Below are positions 8,966-23,638 of a DNA stretch of 64,000 nt, one piece after another. The translations under genes were made by a program, and so were the position numbers. The DNA is taken from positions 2,418,001 to 2,482,000 of the forward strand of contig NZ_CP149994.1 in NCBI RefSeq assembly GCF_051307055.1, read 5' to 3'. Position 1 is the first letter of the stretch, and each line of letters opens with the position of its first letter. The DNA comes from Dryocola sp051307055. Lineage in GTDB: Bacteria > Pseudomonadota > Gammaproteobacteria > Enterobacterales > Enterobacteriaceae. Below the pieces are notes generated by a model. That model had not been told where the DNA came from. It ran no database searches and saw only the letters and a list, made by a program, of their open reading frames with translations.

Positions 8966-10702
8966 ATGATAAATCCTGTTTTGCGCCGTCCGCGAACGTT
9001 ACTGCTTGCTATCCAGATGGCGCTGGGTTGCGCCTTCGTTACCTTCACCCTTCCCGCTGCCGCCGATGACAACCAGCAAATCCGAACCCAGCCGCAGCCG
9101 CCGGACGTTCTGCTCGGCCCGTTGTTCAGCGATGTACAAAGCGCGAAGCTTTTCCCCGACCAGAAAAGCTTTGCCGATGCGGTCCCGAAAGGCGATCCGC
9201 TGATGATTCTGGCGGATTACCGCATGCAGCGCAGCCAGTCCAGCTTTGACCTGAAGCATTTTGTCGAAATGAACTTCGTGTTGCCGAAAGAGGGTGAAAA
9301 ATATGTCCCGCCTGAAGGGCAGTCGCTGCGTGAACATATTGATGGACTATGGCCGGTGCTGACGCGCACGACCGATAGCGTCGGTAAATGGGATTCGCTG
9401 CTGCCGCTGCCAAAACCCTATGTCGTGCCGGGCGGCCGGTTCCGCGAGGTTTATTACTGGGACAGCTATTTCACTATGATGGGGCTGGCCGAAAGCGGGC
9501 ACTGGGACAAAGTGCAGGATATGACCGATAACTTTGCCAGCGAGATTGATACCTGGGGCCATATTCCCAACGGCAACCGCAGCTATTACCTGAGCCGCTC
9601 CCAGCCGCCTTTCTTCTCCTTTATGGTCGAGCTGCTCGCCAGCCATGACGGCGATGAGGTCTACAGCAAATATCTGCCGCAGCTTAAAAAAGAGTACGCT
9701 TACTGGATGGAGGGCAGCGAGAGTCTGTCGCAGGGCCAGGCGAATAAGCGCGTGGTGAAGCTCAAAGATGGCTCCGTGCTCAACCGCTACTGGGACGATC
9801 GCGATACGCCGCGTACCGAATCCTGGCTTGACGACGTGACCACGGCGAAAAATAACCCGGACCGCCCGGCAACGGAGATTTATCGTGATTTGCGCGCCGG
9901 TGCCGCATCGGGATGGGATTTTAGTTCGCGCTGGATGGATGACCCTAATCAGTTAGGCTCTATCCGCACCACGTCTATCGTGCCGGTAGATTTGAACGCG
10001 CTGATGTACCAGCTTGAAAAAACGCTGGCGCATGCCAGCGTCGTGGTAAAAGACGAGGCGGCGGCTAAGAAGTATCAGCAGCTCGCGGATGCGCGTCAGA
10101 AAGCCATTGAGGGGCATATGTGGAACGCCAGCAAAGGCTGGTATGCGGATTATGACCTGCAAAGTAACGCCGTGCGCAACCAGCTAACCGCGGCGGCGCT
10201 ATTCCCGCTTTACGTTCACGCGGCGTCGCAGGACCGGGCCGACAAAATGGCTACGGTCACCCGCGCGCAGCTGCTTAAAGCTGGCGGGCTGGCCACCACC
10301 AACGTGAAAACCGGCCAGCAGTGGGACGCGCCAAACGGCTGGGCGCCGCTGCAATGGGTCGCCACCGAAGGCCTGCAGAATTACGGACACAAAGACCTGG
10401 CGATGGAAGTCAGCTGGCGCTTCCTGACCAACGTGCAGCACACCTATAACCGCGAGAGAAAGCTGGTGGAAAAATATGATGTGACGAGTACGGGCACAGG
10501 CGGTGGCGGCGGTGAATATCCGTTACAGGATGGTTTTGGCTGGACCAACGGCGTGACGCTTAAAATGCTCGATATGCTCTGCGGCAGCAAAAAACCGTGC
10601 GATTCCGCGCCGGATAAGCTCCCTTCGGCAACGCCTGGGCCGGCAACAGCCACAACCCCGGAGAAAGCGCAGGAAACGCCTCAGCCTGCGATGACACAAT
10701 AA
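8966..10702 (+). CDS. treA: Periplasmic alpha,alpha-trehalase
   Basis: This 578-residue GH37 trehalase splits trehalose to two glucoses in the periplasm, allowing use of trehalose at high osmolarity. It has a signal peptide to about residue 33. Both trehalase signatures are present: PGGRFREVYYWDSY and QQWDAPNGWAPLQW, followed by the glycine run GTGGGGGEYPLQDGFGWTNG. The catalytic acid region GAASGWDFSSRW is intact. The start has AAGGAG 8 nt upstream. The C-terminus is Pro/Thr/Ala-rich. In E. coli treA also lies near ymgE-ycgR, but here about 12 kb of other genes separates them. Confidence 0.96.
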   Translation: MINPVLRRPRTLLLAIQMALGCAFVTFTLPAAADDNQQIRTQPQPPDVLLGPLFSDVQSAKLFPDQKSFADAVPKGDPLMILADYRMQRSQSSFDLKHFVEMNFVLPKEGEKYVPPEGQSLREHIDGLWPVLTRTTDSVGKWDSLLPLPKPYVVPGGRFREVYYWDSYFTMMGLAESGHWDKVQDMTDNFASEIDTWGHIPNGNRSYYLSRSQPPFFSFMVELLASHDGDEVYSKYLPQLKKEYAYWMEGSESLSQGQANKRVVKLKDGSVLNRYWDDRDTPRTESWLDDVTTAKNNPDRPATEIYRDLRAGAASGWDFSSRWMDDPNQLGSIRTTSIVPVDLNALMYQLEKTLAHASVVVKDEAAAKKYQQLADARQKAIEGHMWNASKGWYADYDLQSNAVRNQLTAAALFPLYVHAASQDRADKMATVTRAQLLKAGGLATTNVKTGQQWDAPNGWAPLQWVATEGLQNYGHKDLAMEVSWRFLTNVQHTYNRERKLVEKYDVTSTGTGGGGGEYPLQDGFGWTNGVTLKMLDMLCGSKKPCDSAPDKLPSATPGPATATTPEKAQETPQPAMTQ

Positions 10703-10709
10703 TTTTATC

Positions 10710-10774
10710 AGGTGGGTAAGCGCAAGCGCGCTCCACCTCTTTATCTGCGGCGGGTAGCCTGCAGCTTACCCGCC
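10710..10774. repeat. Pair of REP-like palindromes after treA
   Basis: Two imperfect palindromes stand in tandem: 10710-10738 (ends AGGTGG/CCACCT) and 10749-10774 (GGCGGGTA/TTACCCGCC). Paired GC-rich palindromes just after a gene are typical of enterobacterial REP/BIME elements. A similar pair is at 47674-47745. They probably stabilise or end the treA transcript. Confidence 0.6.
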
Positions 10775-10856
10775 CTGTCGCTACCTTCCAGCGCTAAAAA
10801 ATACCGCTTTACCCTCGCCTTAAAACCTCTTCCTCTCCAAATCCACGCTTGAAACT

Positions 10857-10885
10857 GATAACAATAACGATAATAATTCGCATTC
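10857..10885 (+). promoter_or_regulatory. Fur box upstream of the TonB receptor gene
   Basis: The string GATAACAATAACGATAATAA, extended by TTCGCATTC, contains stacked NATAAT-type hexamers. The best 19-base alignment matches the Fur consensus GATAATGATAATCATTATC at 14 positions. It lies about 95 bp before the receptor start and implies repression when iron is sufficient. Confidence 0.7.
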
Positions 10886-10978
10886 ATTACGCAGTGGCGC
10901 CCACGGATGCCCGGCTGACTTTAGGGCCTGCGGCGTCCGTTGGTGATAACAACTATACCTTCACGGGACAATAATAAA

Positions 10979-13156
10979 ATGAAACTGGCATTCACCGTAA
11001 AGCGCTCCGCTTTACTTTGCGCGCTTGCACTTGCCGCTCCGGCATACGTTATGGCAGAAGACACGGTCGTCGTCACCGCCAGACCAGCAGATACCGCAAC
11101 CTCCCCCACTCAGGGTTACGCCGCTACCACCACCCGCGGAGCGACCAAAACCGACGAACCGCTGATTACCACCGGCCAGTCCGTTTCCGTCGTTACCCGT
11201 CAGCAGATTGAAGATCAGGGTGCGCTGTCAGTGAACAGCGCGCTGAACTACACGCCTGGCGCGTTCACCGGTTTCGCTGGAGGGGCGACACGTTATGACA
11301 CCGTTGCCCTGCGTGGTTTTCACGGTGGCGATGTAAACAACACCTTCCTCGACGGCCTGCGCCTGATGAGCGACGGCGGCAGCTACAACGTGGTGCAGGT
11401 CGATCCGTGGTTCCTGGAACGTATTGACGTCATCAAAGGACCTTCGTCGGCGCTTTACGGGCAAACCATCCCCGGCGGCCTGGTGATGGAAACCTCAAAA
11501 CGTCCTCAGTTTGTCGCGGAAGGCCATGTTCGTGCCCTGTACGGTAATAACAACACCAACGGCACGGCGTTCGACTACACCAATGCGATTAACGACGAAT
11601 GGGCCTATCGCATTACCGGCATGACGAAAAACACCGATACCCAGTACGAGCACACGCGCGAAGAACGCTATGCGATTTCACCTTCTCTTCTCTGGCAGCC
11701 GGACGAAAACACCTCGCTGCTGCTGCGGGCGTATCTGGAAAAAGATCCGTCCGGCGGCTTCCACGGCTCCGTGCCGGGCGATGGCAGCATCTACTCTTCA
11801 ACCGGCCGTAAAATCAGTACCGGCTTCTCTGACGTAGAGCCTGGCAACGATGAGTTCAAGCGCCACCAGCAGATTTACAGCTACGAATTCGCCCACAGCT
11901 TCAACGACGTCTGGGCGTTCCGCTCCAGCGCGAGCTATACCCATTCGAACGTGGATCTGAAGCAGGCTTATCAGATTGGCTGGGCAGATGCGGCGCACAA
12001 CGAACTGATGCGCTACTACAGCGGTGAAACGTCCTCCCTGGAGGCCTTTGCCATTGATAACCAGCTGGAAGCTGATTTTGCTACCGGCGATCTGGCGCAT
12101 AAGGTCGTGCTGGGCGGCGAATTCCACAAGTTTACCAACCATCTCTCAGACGACTCCGCTTACACGACGAACCTGAACCCGTGGACCGGCGAATCCGGCG
12201 GCGCCGGCGGTTTTTACTATTACGATCCGCGCGACCCGACTTACGCCACTATTAACCAGGGCCTGCTGACTAAATCAGGTAAACGCCAGTATGAACAAAG
12301 CGGCGTCTACCTGCAGGACGATATGCAGTGGAACCAGTGGCATATGACGCTGTCCGGGCGCTATGACCATATCGTGACCAAAAGCCATATCGTTGCGCCA
12401 GCCATCGAAAGCGACGTAACCGATAACCGTACCGACGACCACTTCAGCGGCCGCGCAGCCTTGTTGTATGCGTTCCAGAACGGTGTTTCGCCATACGTCA
12501 GCTACAGCCAGGCAATCACGCCGCAGGTGCTGCCAGGCGCCGATGGCAAACTGCTGAAGCCCACGACTGCCGAACAGTATGAAGCCGGCGTGAAATATCA
12601 GCCGGTCGGCACCGCCGATATGTACAGCATCGCGCTGTATGACCTGACGCAGAAGGATGTGGGCAACCGTATCGTGCAGGGCAGCTACTATGAGCCTGCC
12701 GGTAAAGTGCATTCTCAGGGCGTAGAGCTGGAAGCCCGTTCACAGTGGAACGATCGCTTCTCAACCATCGCGGGTTATACCTGGAATAAGGTTCGCTTTA
12801 AAGACGCCATTGACGGTAACGACGGCAACACGCCGTACGTAACGCCTGACCAGATGGCAAGCCTGTGGGGCGTAGTCAAAACCGATTTTGGTATCAGCAT
12901 GGGCGCTGGCGTGCGCTACATCGGCAAGCAATGGGCGGATAACGAAAATACCCTGCGCGTTCCTTCCGTCACCTTGCTGGACGCGATGGTTCGTGCCGAC
13001 ATGGGCGCGTGGACGCCTGCGCTGAAAGGCGCTTTCGTGCAGGTTAACGCCACCAACCTGACCGGCCGTGACTACGTTGCGGGCTGCTACGGGACGGGCT
13101 ACTGCTACTGGGGAGCGGAGCGCTCGGTTATCGCAACCGTGGGTTACGACTTCTGA
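10979..13156 (+). CDS. foxA: TonB-dependent siderophore receptor, ferrioxamine/hydroxamate type
   Basis: A 725-residue outer-membrane receptor. Signal peptide residues 1-27 end in AYVMA. A TonB-box-like stretch DTVVVTA follows at the mature N-terminus. The plug domain has the SV.TRQQIEDQG start and DVIKGPSSALYGQTIPGG. The beta-barrel ends in the C-terminal aromatic strand VIATVGYDF. The segment GCYGTGYCYWGAERSVIATV resembles the end of FhuA/FoxA-type hydroxamate siderophore receptors, so a ferrioxamine ligand is likely but not certain. The ATG at 10979 begins a good signal peptide; a TTG at 10940 is an upstream alternative. The Fur box at 10857 supports iron regulation. No transport or synthesis genes are adjacent. 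Confidence 0.8.
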   Translation: MKLAFTVKRSALLCALALAAPAYVMAEDTVVVTARPADTATSPTQGYAATTTRGATKTDEPLITTGQSVSVVTRQQIEDQGALSVNSALNYTPGAFTGFAGGATRYDTVALRGFHGGDVNNTFLDGLRLMSDGGSYNVVQVDPWFLERIDVIKGPSSALYGQTIPGGLVMETSKRPQFVAEGHVRALYGNNNTNGTAFDYTNAINDEWAYRITGMTKNTDTQYEHTREERYAISPSLLWQPDENTSLLLRAYLEKDPSGGFHGSVPGDGSIYSSTGRKISTGFSDVEPGNDEFKRHQQIYSYEFAHSFNDVWAFRSSASYTHSNVDLKQAYQIGWADAAHNELMRYYSGETSSLEAFAIDNQLEADFATGDLAHKVVLGGEFHKFTNHLSDDSAYTTNLNPWTGESGGAGGFYYYDPRDPTYATINQGLLTKSGKRQYEQSGVYLQDDMQWNQWHMTLSGRYDHIVTKSHIVAPAIESDVTDNRTDDHFSGRAALLYAFQNGVSPYVSYSQAITPQVLPGADGKLLKPTTAEQYEAGVKYQPVGTADMYSIALYDLTQKDVGNRIVQGSYYEPAGKVHSQGVELEARSQWNDRFSTIAGYTWNKVRFKDAIDGNDGNTPYVTPDQMASLWGVVKTDFGISMGAGVRYIGKQWADNENTLRVPSVTLLDAMVRADMGAWTPALKGAFVQVNATNLTGRDYVAGCYGTGYCYWGAERSVIATVGYDF

Positions 13157-13162
13157 ATACGT

Positions 13163-13192
13163 GAACCCCTCTTCCTTGCGCAAGAGGGGTTC
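13163..13192. terminator. Terminator between foxA and ygjI
   Basis: The perfect 11-bp stem GAACCCCTCTT/AAGAGGGGTTC has an 8-nt loop and lies between two convergent genes, 6 bp from each stop codon. It probably serves both directions. Confidence 0.8.
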
Positions 13193-13197
13193 TTTGC

Positions 13198-14688
13198 TTA
13201 CAGACTTACGCTTCCGGCGGGTTTTACCGCCGCTGGCGTTCCCAGCTGACGCTCCAGCGCGATTTGCGCTAAAGGCGTATCCGCGTCATAGCGCGCCCTG
13301 GCATCGAGTCCCTTCTCATATTTATTGTATTTCCACCAGGCGTAGCCGAGGAAGATCACCAGCCCGCCAACGTTATAAAAGACGATGGTCATGATGCTTG
13401 CCCCGGTCGGGAAAGTTGAGGCGATAAATCCAACGGTGAAGATAACAATCAGCACGCTGACGATAGTTATTCCCTGCATCCGCGAGCCCATGCGGAAATC
13501 GCGCTCAACCCGATCGTATTTCAGACGCAGATTAAGGTAGGCCAGCATAATAAACAGCGGCGGCAGCATCGACGCGGCGGCGGTCATATTGATCAGCGTG
13601 TTCATCAGTTCCTGTACGCTGCCTGAGCCAATCGTTGGGATCAGCATCAAAGGAATAACGATCAGGAACTGGATCCAGGCCGCGCGCGTCGGCACGCCGT
13701 GCTGGTTAAGACGAACTGTTTTCTCACCAAAAATACCTTTTGGAATTTCAGTAAAGAAGATTTTTACCGGCGCCGCCGTCCACATCAGCAGGGAGCCGAA
13801 CATCGCGGTAAACGAAACGATCCCCACAAAACGATTCATCAGGACAGGAGGCAGGCCAAAATGACGGGAGAGCCCTTCGAATACCTGAACCGTACCGCCG
13901 GTAAAATGCAGCGCGCCTTTATCAACAAAGACGTTAATCAGCAGGGAGGAGACCGAGTAGAGCACGCCAATAAACAGGCCGGACAGAATAATCACCTTCA
14001 CGAAGGCTTTGCTGCCGCCCTTCACGTCGTTAACGTAAACCGCCACGGACTCCGCGCCGCCCGCGGCCTGGAATATCCATGCGATGATACCAAGGAATGC
14101 CCAGCTGAACTGCGGGGTAATCGCCTGCACGTTAATCGGATCGGCTGGCTCTACGCCACCGATCACCGCCGCGCCAGCAAGGATAATGTAGGAGAACGTC
14201 AGCAGCAGCATCAGGGTGGAGGTTACCGATGTCATCGGCCCCAGCAGTTTTGCCCCGTGGTTGGAAATCCAGGTGGAAAAAGCAAACAGGCAAATGCTGA
14301 TAAGCGAGGTGGTCAACGGGGTAAAGATATAGTCATACCCGAGGAACGCATAAGAGGCGTAGGCAATAACCCTTGGCAACAGCGCGGTAAAAAAGAACAG
14401 ATTTACAAACCAATAGGTATAAGCGGTGATAAACGCCCAGCGCCCGCCCAACGCGCTTTTTACCCACGCATAAACGCCCGCTTCTGAATTACGGTTTAGC
14501 GAGACGAACTCCGCGATGATAAGACAGAACGGAATAAAATAGATGATGGTCGCCACCAGGAATACCGGCGCCGATGCGATACCTAACTGGATATTGTTAT
14601 TAATGACGTTATTGAAGCTGAATACCGCCGCAAACGTCATTGATAATAAGCCGAACTTGCCAATTGTATTTCTGCTGGTCGAAGCCAT
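13198..14688 (-). CDS. ygjI: APC-family amino acid/polyamine permease YgjI
   Basis: A 496-residue inner-membrane transporter of the amino acid-polyamine-organocation superfamily with about 12 hydrophobic segments. It includes the family-like early motif FAAVFSFNNVINNN and the region AWIFQAAGGAESVAVYVNDV. GGAG lies 7 nt before the second ATG (14688), so that start is chosen over 14694. It is last in the ebgA-ebgC-ygjI transcript, as in E. coli where ygjI follows ebgC. The substrate is unknown. Linkage to a beta-galactosidase and a GH63 glycosidase suggests a glycoside-derived or amino-sugar substrate, but this is only context. Confidence 0.85.
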   Translation of the reverse strand: MASTSRNTIGKFGLLSMTFAAVFSFNNVINNNIQLGIASAPVFLVATIIYFIPFCLIIAEFVSLNRNSEAGVYAWVKSALGGRWAFITAYTYWFVNLFFFTALLPRVIAYASYAFLGYDYIFTPLTTSLISICLFAFSTWISNHGAKLLGPMTSVTSTLMLLLTFSYIILAGAAVIGGVEPADPINVQAITPQFSWAFLGIIAWIFQAAGGAESVAVYVNDVKGGSKAFVKVIILSGLFIGVLYSVSSLLINVFVDKGALHFTGGTVQVFEGLSRHFGLPPVLMNRFVGIVSFTAMFGSLLMWTAAPVKIFFTEIPKGIFGEKTVRLNQHGVPTRAAWIQFLIVIPLMLIPTIGSGSVQELMNTLINMTAAASMLPPLFIMLAYLNLRLKYDRVERDFRMGSRMQGITIVSVLIVIFTVGFIASTFPTGASIMTIVFYNVGGLVIFLGYAWWKYNKYEKGLDARARYDADTPLAQIALERQLGTPAAVKPAGSVSL

Positions 14689-14769
14689 GAACATACTCCA
14701 CGTTTTGTAGGATATTTTTATTGTGTTGTTTCGGCCCTTGCCGCTTACTACCAGTCAGGGCCGGGAAGG

Positions 14770-15221
14770 TTATTTGTTCAGGAAATAGGTCTCCTCAACG
14801 GTGACCTTCAGGATCGCTTTTTTAACGCCGGAGCTTTCACTGAAGCGGTACGCCTCATGGTTTTCGAAGATAGCGACGTTTCCCGCAACAAGCGTGCGGG
14901 CTTCGCCTTTCCCACAAAAATATTCGCGGTCGCTCTCGTCCCGATAAGCCACTTCCGGGGTTAAGGTTTTTTTATCGGCATATTCCACCGTCTCATGCCC
15001 GGACAGGTAATAATGCACCTCGAAATAACGGCGATGTCCTTCAAATAACCCGGCCTTCTCTACTGAGCCTGCCGCAAGGCGATAAACCAGCGAATCGCCT
15101 ACCGAATAGAAGACATCCGGCAGGATATTATTCAGGTTATTAATGGCCTCCATGCAGCGTTGCCATTTTTTCCCTGCGCGGTATATGCGCTGGAAATCTT
15201 CCAGAGTGTCTAAAATAATCA

Positions 15222-15222
<1 letters not shown>
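14770..15222 (-). CDS. ebgC: Evolved beta-galactosidase subunit beta (YhcH/EbgC family)
   Basis: A 150-residue YhcH/YjgK/EbgC-family cupin-like protein, required with EbgA for full lactase activity in E. coli. Visible family features are FEVHYYLSGHETVEYA and the metal-site region GNVAIFENHEAYR. The start at 15222 overlaps the ebgA stop by one base (TAATG) and has a G-rich site 7 nt upstream. An ATG five codons earlier (15237) is possible but poorly placed. Translational coupling with ebgA fits a stoichiometric complex. Confidence 0.92.
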
Positions 15223-18386
<3,164 letters not shown>

Positions 18387-18405
18387 TTATCCTGCATGCA
18401 AAGCA

Positions 18406-18442
18406 AAACGCCCCGCCGACGGTAGAAATCGGCGAGGCGTTT
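18406..18442 (-). terminator. Terminator after ebgR
   Basis: A 14-bp stem with one A-C mismatch, AAACGCCCCGCCGA/TCGGCGAGGCGTTT, with a 9-nt loop, lies just after the ebgR stop. It separates ebgR from the ebgA promoter region. Confidence 0.8.
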
Positions 18443-18457
18443 ACTATGAACTGTTGA

Positions 18458-19441
18458 TTATTCAGGTATTGTTGTATCGCGTAACTGCAGGGAGCTTGGA
18501 ACGTACAGCGAAAGCGGAATTGCCCGATCGTCGCGGATGCGTTCTGCCAGCAGATTCACCGCCTGCGCGCCCATCGTTTCGGAATGAATACGTACGGTAG
18601 ACAGCGCCGGGAAAACAAAGCGTGCGGTTGGGATGTCGTTGACGCTAATCAGCGCCATCTGCTCAGGCACCTTAATGCCGTGTTCATGCAGGGCACGCAG
18701 CACGCCAATTGCGATGGAGTCGGTGGCGACGAAGAGAGCTGGCGGACGTTCTTCAGAGGCGGTCAGCATTTTTATCGCACACTGATAACCAGCCTGGCTG
18801 GTGAAATCGCCATAATAGATATCCTGCGGCCGCACGACCTTTTTGGCGCGTCCGTATTCCACAAACGCCAGCTCGCGCTGATCCGCATAGGCCGGGTCAT
18901 CGCGCCCGCCAATAAAACCGATACGCATATAGCCGCGCGAGATGAAGTAGTCGATAACCTTCCGGCTTATCCGATACAAATCCACGTTTACGCAGTCAAA
19001 ACGCGGGTCGTCGATAACGCCGTCCAGGTAAACGAGCGGCAGCTCCTGCTGTGTGAGCAGCGCCTGCGCCGCCGGCTGAGGTTTACCGATAACCAGTAAA
19101 CCGTCCGCCGCGGCAAGCGGGCGTTCGCCTTTGAAGTCGTAACAGGAAATAAGCGTTATCCCCAACTTTTCGCATTGCGTTTCAATGCCATAGCGCATCG
19201 CCAGGTAATAGGGGTCATTAATTTCCAGCTCCTGCCCATGGGTATAAAGTGCGGCAAAAGTGAGACGTGCGCCGGCCTGGCGTTTTGCGCTCGGGACTTT
19301 GTACTCAAGGCGCTCCGCGGCTTCGAGGATTTTCTGACGCGTCTGGCTTTTCACGCTCAGCGTGGGATCGTCATTCAGCACTCGTGAAACCGTTGCCACA
19401 GATACCTGGGCCGCCTGTGCGATCTCCTTCAATGTAGCCAT
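18458..19441 (-). CDS. ebgR: LacI-family repressor of the ebg genes
   Basis: A 327-residue protein, the same length as E. coli EbgR. The N-terminal helix-turn-helix is canonical for LacI family members (LKEIAQAAQVSVATVSRVLN). The rest is a periplasmic-binding-like ligand and dimer domain, with FVATDSIAIGVLRAL and a typical C-terminal dimer face. The chosen ATG gives MATLKEIA; the frame extends 23 codons upstream without a good start. It lies upstream of ebgACygjI and divergently from ygjJK, so it can control both from the flanking operator repeats. Confidence 0.93.
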   Translation of the reverse strand: MATLKEIAQAAQVSVATVSRVLNDDPTLSVKSQTRQKILEAAERLEYKVPSAKRQAGARLTFAALYTHGQELEINDPYYLAMRYGIETQCEKLGITLISCYDFKGERPLAAADGLLVIGKPQPAAQALLTQQELPLVYLDGVIDDPRFDCVNVDLYRISRKVIDYFISRGYMRIGFIGGRDDPAYADQRELAFVEYGRAKKVVRPQDIYYGDFTSQAGYQCAIKMLTASEERPPALFVATDSIAIGVLRALHEHGIKVPEQMALISVNDIPTARFVFPALSTVRIHSETMGAQAVNLLAERIRDDRAIPLSLYVPSSLQLRDTTIPE

Positions 19442-19554
19442 AACATCCCAATAATCATCAGCCGAAAACAATAGCTTAATGCCATCTCCGGTACATGTAT
19501 ACCCCTGCACCTAACCCGCAACCGCCTCGGATAACCCTGTGATCCACTTATCGC

Positions 19555-19584
19555 TTTACTAATTTAAGTGTATTTTTTAGTAAA
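19555..19584. promoter_or_regulatory. Operator-like inverted repeat upstream of ygjJ
   Basis: TTTACTAA at 19555-19562 and its reverse complement TTAGTAAA at 19577-19584 stand 22 bp apart, about 70-90 bp before ygjJ. The motif is identical to the copies before ebgA, which suggests that EbgR also controls ygjJK. Confidence 0.6.
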
Positions 19585-19648
19585 ATATTAACTAACATGT
19601 GCGCCATTCCCCTGCCCATACCTACCGATAACAAGAAGGACTGCACTT

Positions 19649-20716
19649 ATGTTTAAGTTTTCCTCCGGGGCTACGCTTGCCCTGCTGCTCTTACCGGGCG
19701 GCGCGCTACTTGCCGCAGAATCAGCGGTGCCGGCCGAACACCGGCTGCCCGAACCTCCTCCGCTGGCGGCGGCCCCTGCCGGGGCGGCTTATCGTTTTTA
19801 TGGCGAACTGGGGCTGGGCGGCAGCGTTTACCTGAACGGCAATGATAAGCATAAATATAGCGACGGCACCTACATCGAAGGCGGTCTGGAGGTGAAGCAA
19901 GGCAGCTGGTTCGGGCTGCTGTACGGCGAAGGCTGGACGGTGCAGGCAGACCATCAGGGCAATGCCTGGGTGCCGGATCACAGCTGGGGCGGCTTCGAAG
20001 GAGGCATCAACCGCTTCTATGGCGGCTACCGGACCGACAAAGGCACCGAATGGATCTTAGGGGTGCGCAACGATTCATCGCTGGATGATTTGCAGTGGTG
20101 GGGCGACTTCACGCCGGAATATGGTTACGTCATCCCCAACACGCGCGATTTAACGTGGGCGGGCAAGGTGCAGAACCTTACTGGCGATCTGCGCTACAGC
20201 ATTACCGCCGCACCGCAGAGCCGCGTCGACGAAAGCAAAGCCTGGCTTCATTTCGGTAAATACGACCGCTACGCCGATAAATACTCCTACCGGGCGATGA
20301 TCAATGGCTACCTTCAGTACGATATTGGGCAGGATTTAACCCTGCTCAACGGGCTGGAAGTGACCGACGGCACCGGGCAACTTTATTTGCTGGGCTTACA
20401 GAACAAACACCTGGCCGGGCGCGTCTGGCACCACAGCGGCAAAGGCAACGGACAAGATGCCGGCTGCGAAAACGGGATGATGATTAGCGCCATGATCGAA
20501 CCCGCGAAGGGGCTCTATTTCTCCACCGCATGGAGCTACGCGAAGCACCTGCTGGATGACGCCGAAGACCGGACCACCTCCTACGCCCAGTTTGGCATCT
20601 GGTATGAGTATTTCGGCGGGAAATTAGCCACCGCGCTGGATAGCCGCTTTTATCTGCATAACGACACCACGGACGCCGGCAATTCGGTATTCGTGATGCA
20701 ATATTTTTACTGGTAA
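19649..20716 (+). CDS. ygjJ: Predicted outer-membrane beta-barrel protein YgjJ
   Basis: A 355-residue secreted protein, close to E. coli YgjJ in length and position next to ygjK. It has a signal peptide (cleavage near ALLAAES), a Pro/Ala-rich linker, and then repeated amphipathic strands rich in Tyr, Trp and Gly (YRFYGELGLGGSVYLNG, FGLLYGEGWTV, RFYGGYRTDKGTEWILGV). It ends in the aromatic strand FVMQYFYW. These are marks of an outer-membrane barrel or porin. Two Cys occur only near residue 275. A role in bringing in or binding a glycoside for YgjK is inferred from context. Confidence 0.8.
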   Translation: MFKFSSGATLALLLLPGGALLAAESAVPAEHRLPEPPPLAAAPAGAAYRFYGELGLGGSVYLNGNDKHKYSDGTYIEGGLEVKQGSWFGLLYGEGWTVQADHQGNAWVPDHSWGGFEGGINRFYGGYRTDKGTEWILGVRNDSSLDDLQWWGDFTPEYGYVIPNTRDLTWAGKVQNLTGDLRYSITAAPQSRVDESKAWLHFGKYDRYADKYSYRAMINGYLQYDIGQDLTLLNGLEVTDGTGQLYLLGLQNKHLAGRVWHHSGKGNGQDAGCENGMMISAMIEPAKGLYFSTAWSYAKHLLDDAEDRTTSYAQFGIWYEYFGGKLATALDSRFYLHNDTTDAGNSVFVMQYFYW

Positions 20717-20725
20717 GGATACAAC

Positions 20726-23095
<2,370 letters not shown>

Positions 23096-23112
23096 CAGCC
23101 AGGCTAAACAGC

Positions 23113-23138
23113 AAAACGGCCCCGGAAGGGGCCGTTTT
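23113..23138. terminator. Terminator between ygjK and ymgE
   Basis: The perfect 11-bp stem AAAACGGCCCC/GGGGCCGTTTT has a GGAA tetraloop and lies between convergent genes. It probably works in both directions. Confidence 0.88.
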
Positions 23139-23156
23139 CGTAAAGCTTAAAAGCGA

Positions 23157-23408
23157 TTAACGTCGCACCATGCGGAAAATCGCCAGCACGACGATCGCAC
23201 CCACAACCGCGACCAGGAAACTTGGCAGGTTAAAGCCGGTTACGCTGCCGCCGATATGGAAAAATGTCGCCAACCACCCGCCGACTAACGCGCCCACAAC
23301 ACCCAGGATACAGGTCAGGATAAAACCGCCGCCATCTCTGCCAGGCATGATGAATTTCGCGATAACGCCAGCGATCAAACCGAATACAATCCAGGCAATG
23401 ATACCCAT
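23157..23408 (-). CDS. ymgE: GlsB/YeaQ/YmgE family small membrane protein
   Basis: An 83-residue protein with three hydrophobic segments: residues 1-20, about 29-50 (with GFILTCILGVVGALVGGWLA) and 60-80. The Gly-rich pattern and length match the YmgE/YeaQ 'transglycosylase-associated' family. Despite the family label, no enzymatic role is established; members are stress-induced inner-membrane proteins. Gene order with ycgR is as in E. coli. Confidence 0.9.
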   Translation of the reverse strand: MGIIAWIVFGLIAGVIAKFIMPGRDGGGFILTCILGVVGALVGGWLATFFHIGGSVTGFNLPSFLVAVVGAIVVLAIFRMVRR

Positions 23409-23569
23409 TTTTGAAAGTCCTCTTCATTATTGTGAGTAGTAACAGATTCGAACCGCTACAAGAGGCAGGGATCGGTCTGTCGGTACGCTAAGTATAATCA
23501 AGCTGCAGAAAAACGTGACGCACATCACTAGCTTATCGGAAATTTCGCGCTAACTGCCTGAGATTTATC

Positions 23570-23596
23570 TTAAGTTTCCTTTTTCCCTGCCGATAA
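23570..23596 (+). promoter_or_regulatory. Sigma-28 (FliA) promoter of ycgR
   Basis: TTAAGTTT, an 11-nt spacer and GCCGATAA match the FliA consensus TAAAGTTT-N11-GCCGATAA almost perfectly. It lies 42 bp before the ycgR start, which places ycgR in the late flagellar regulon. Confidence 0.9.
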
Positions 23597-23638
23597 CCTC
23601 GCTTATCACTATCTCAGAAGACAACAAGGACCAGGGCC

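Noticed and set aside
13699..14487. A 262-codon plus-strand frame opposite ygjI
   Set aside because: Its composition is skewed to Arg, Gly, Gln and Lys, as expected for the antisense of a hydrophobic protein gene.
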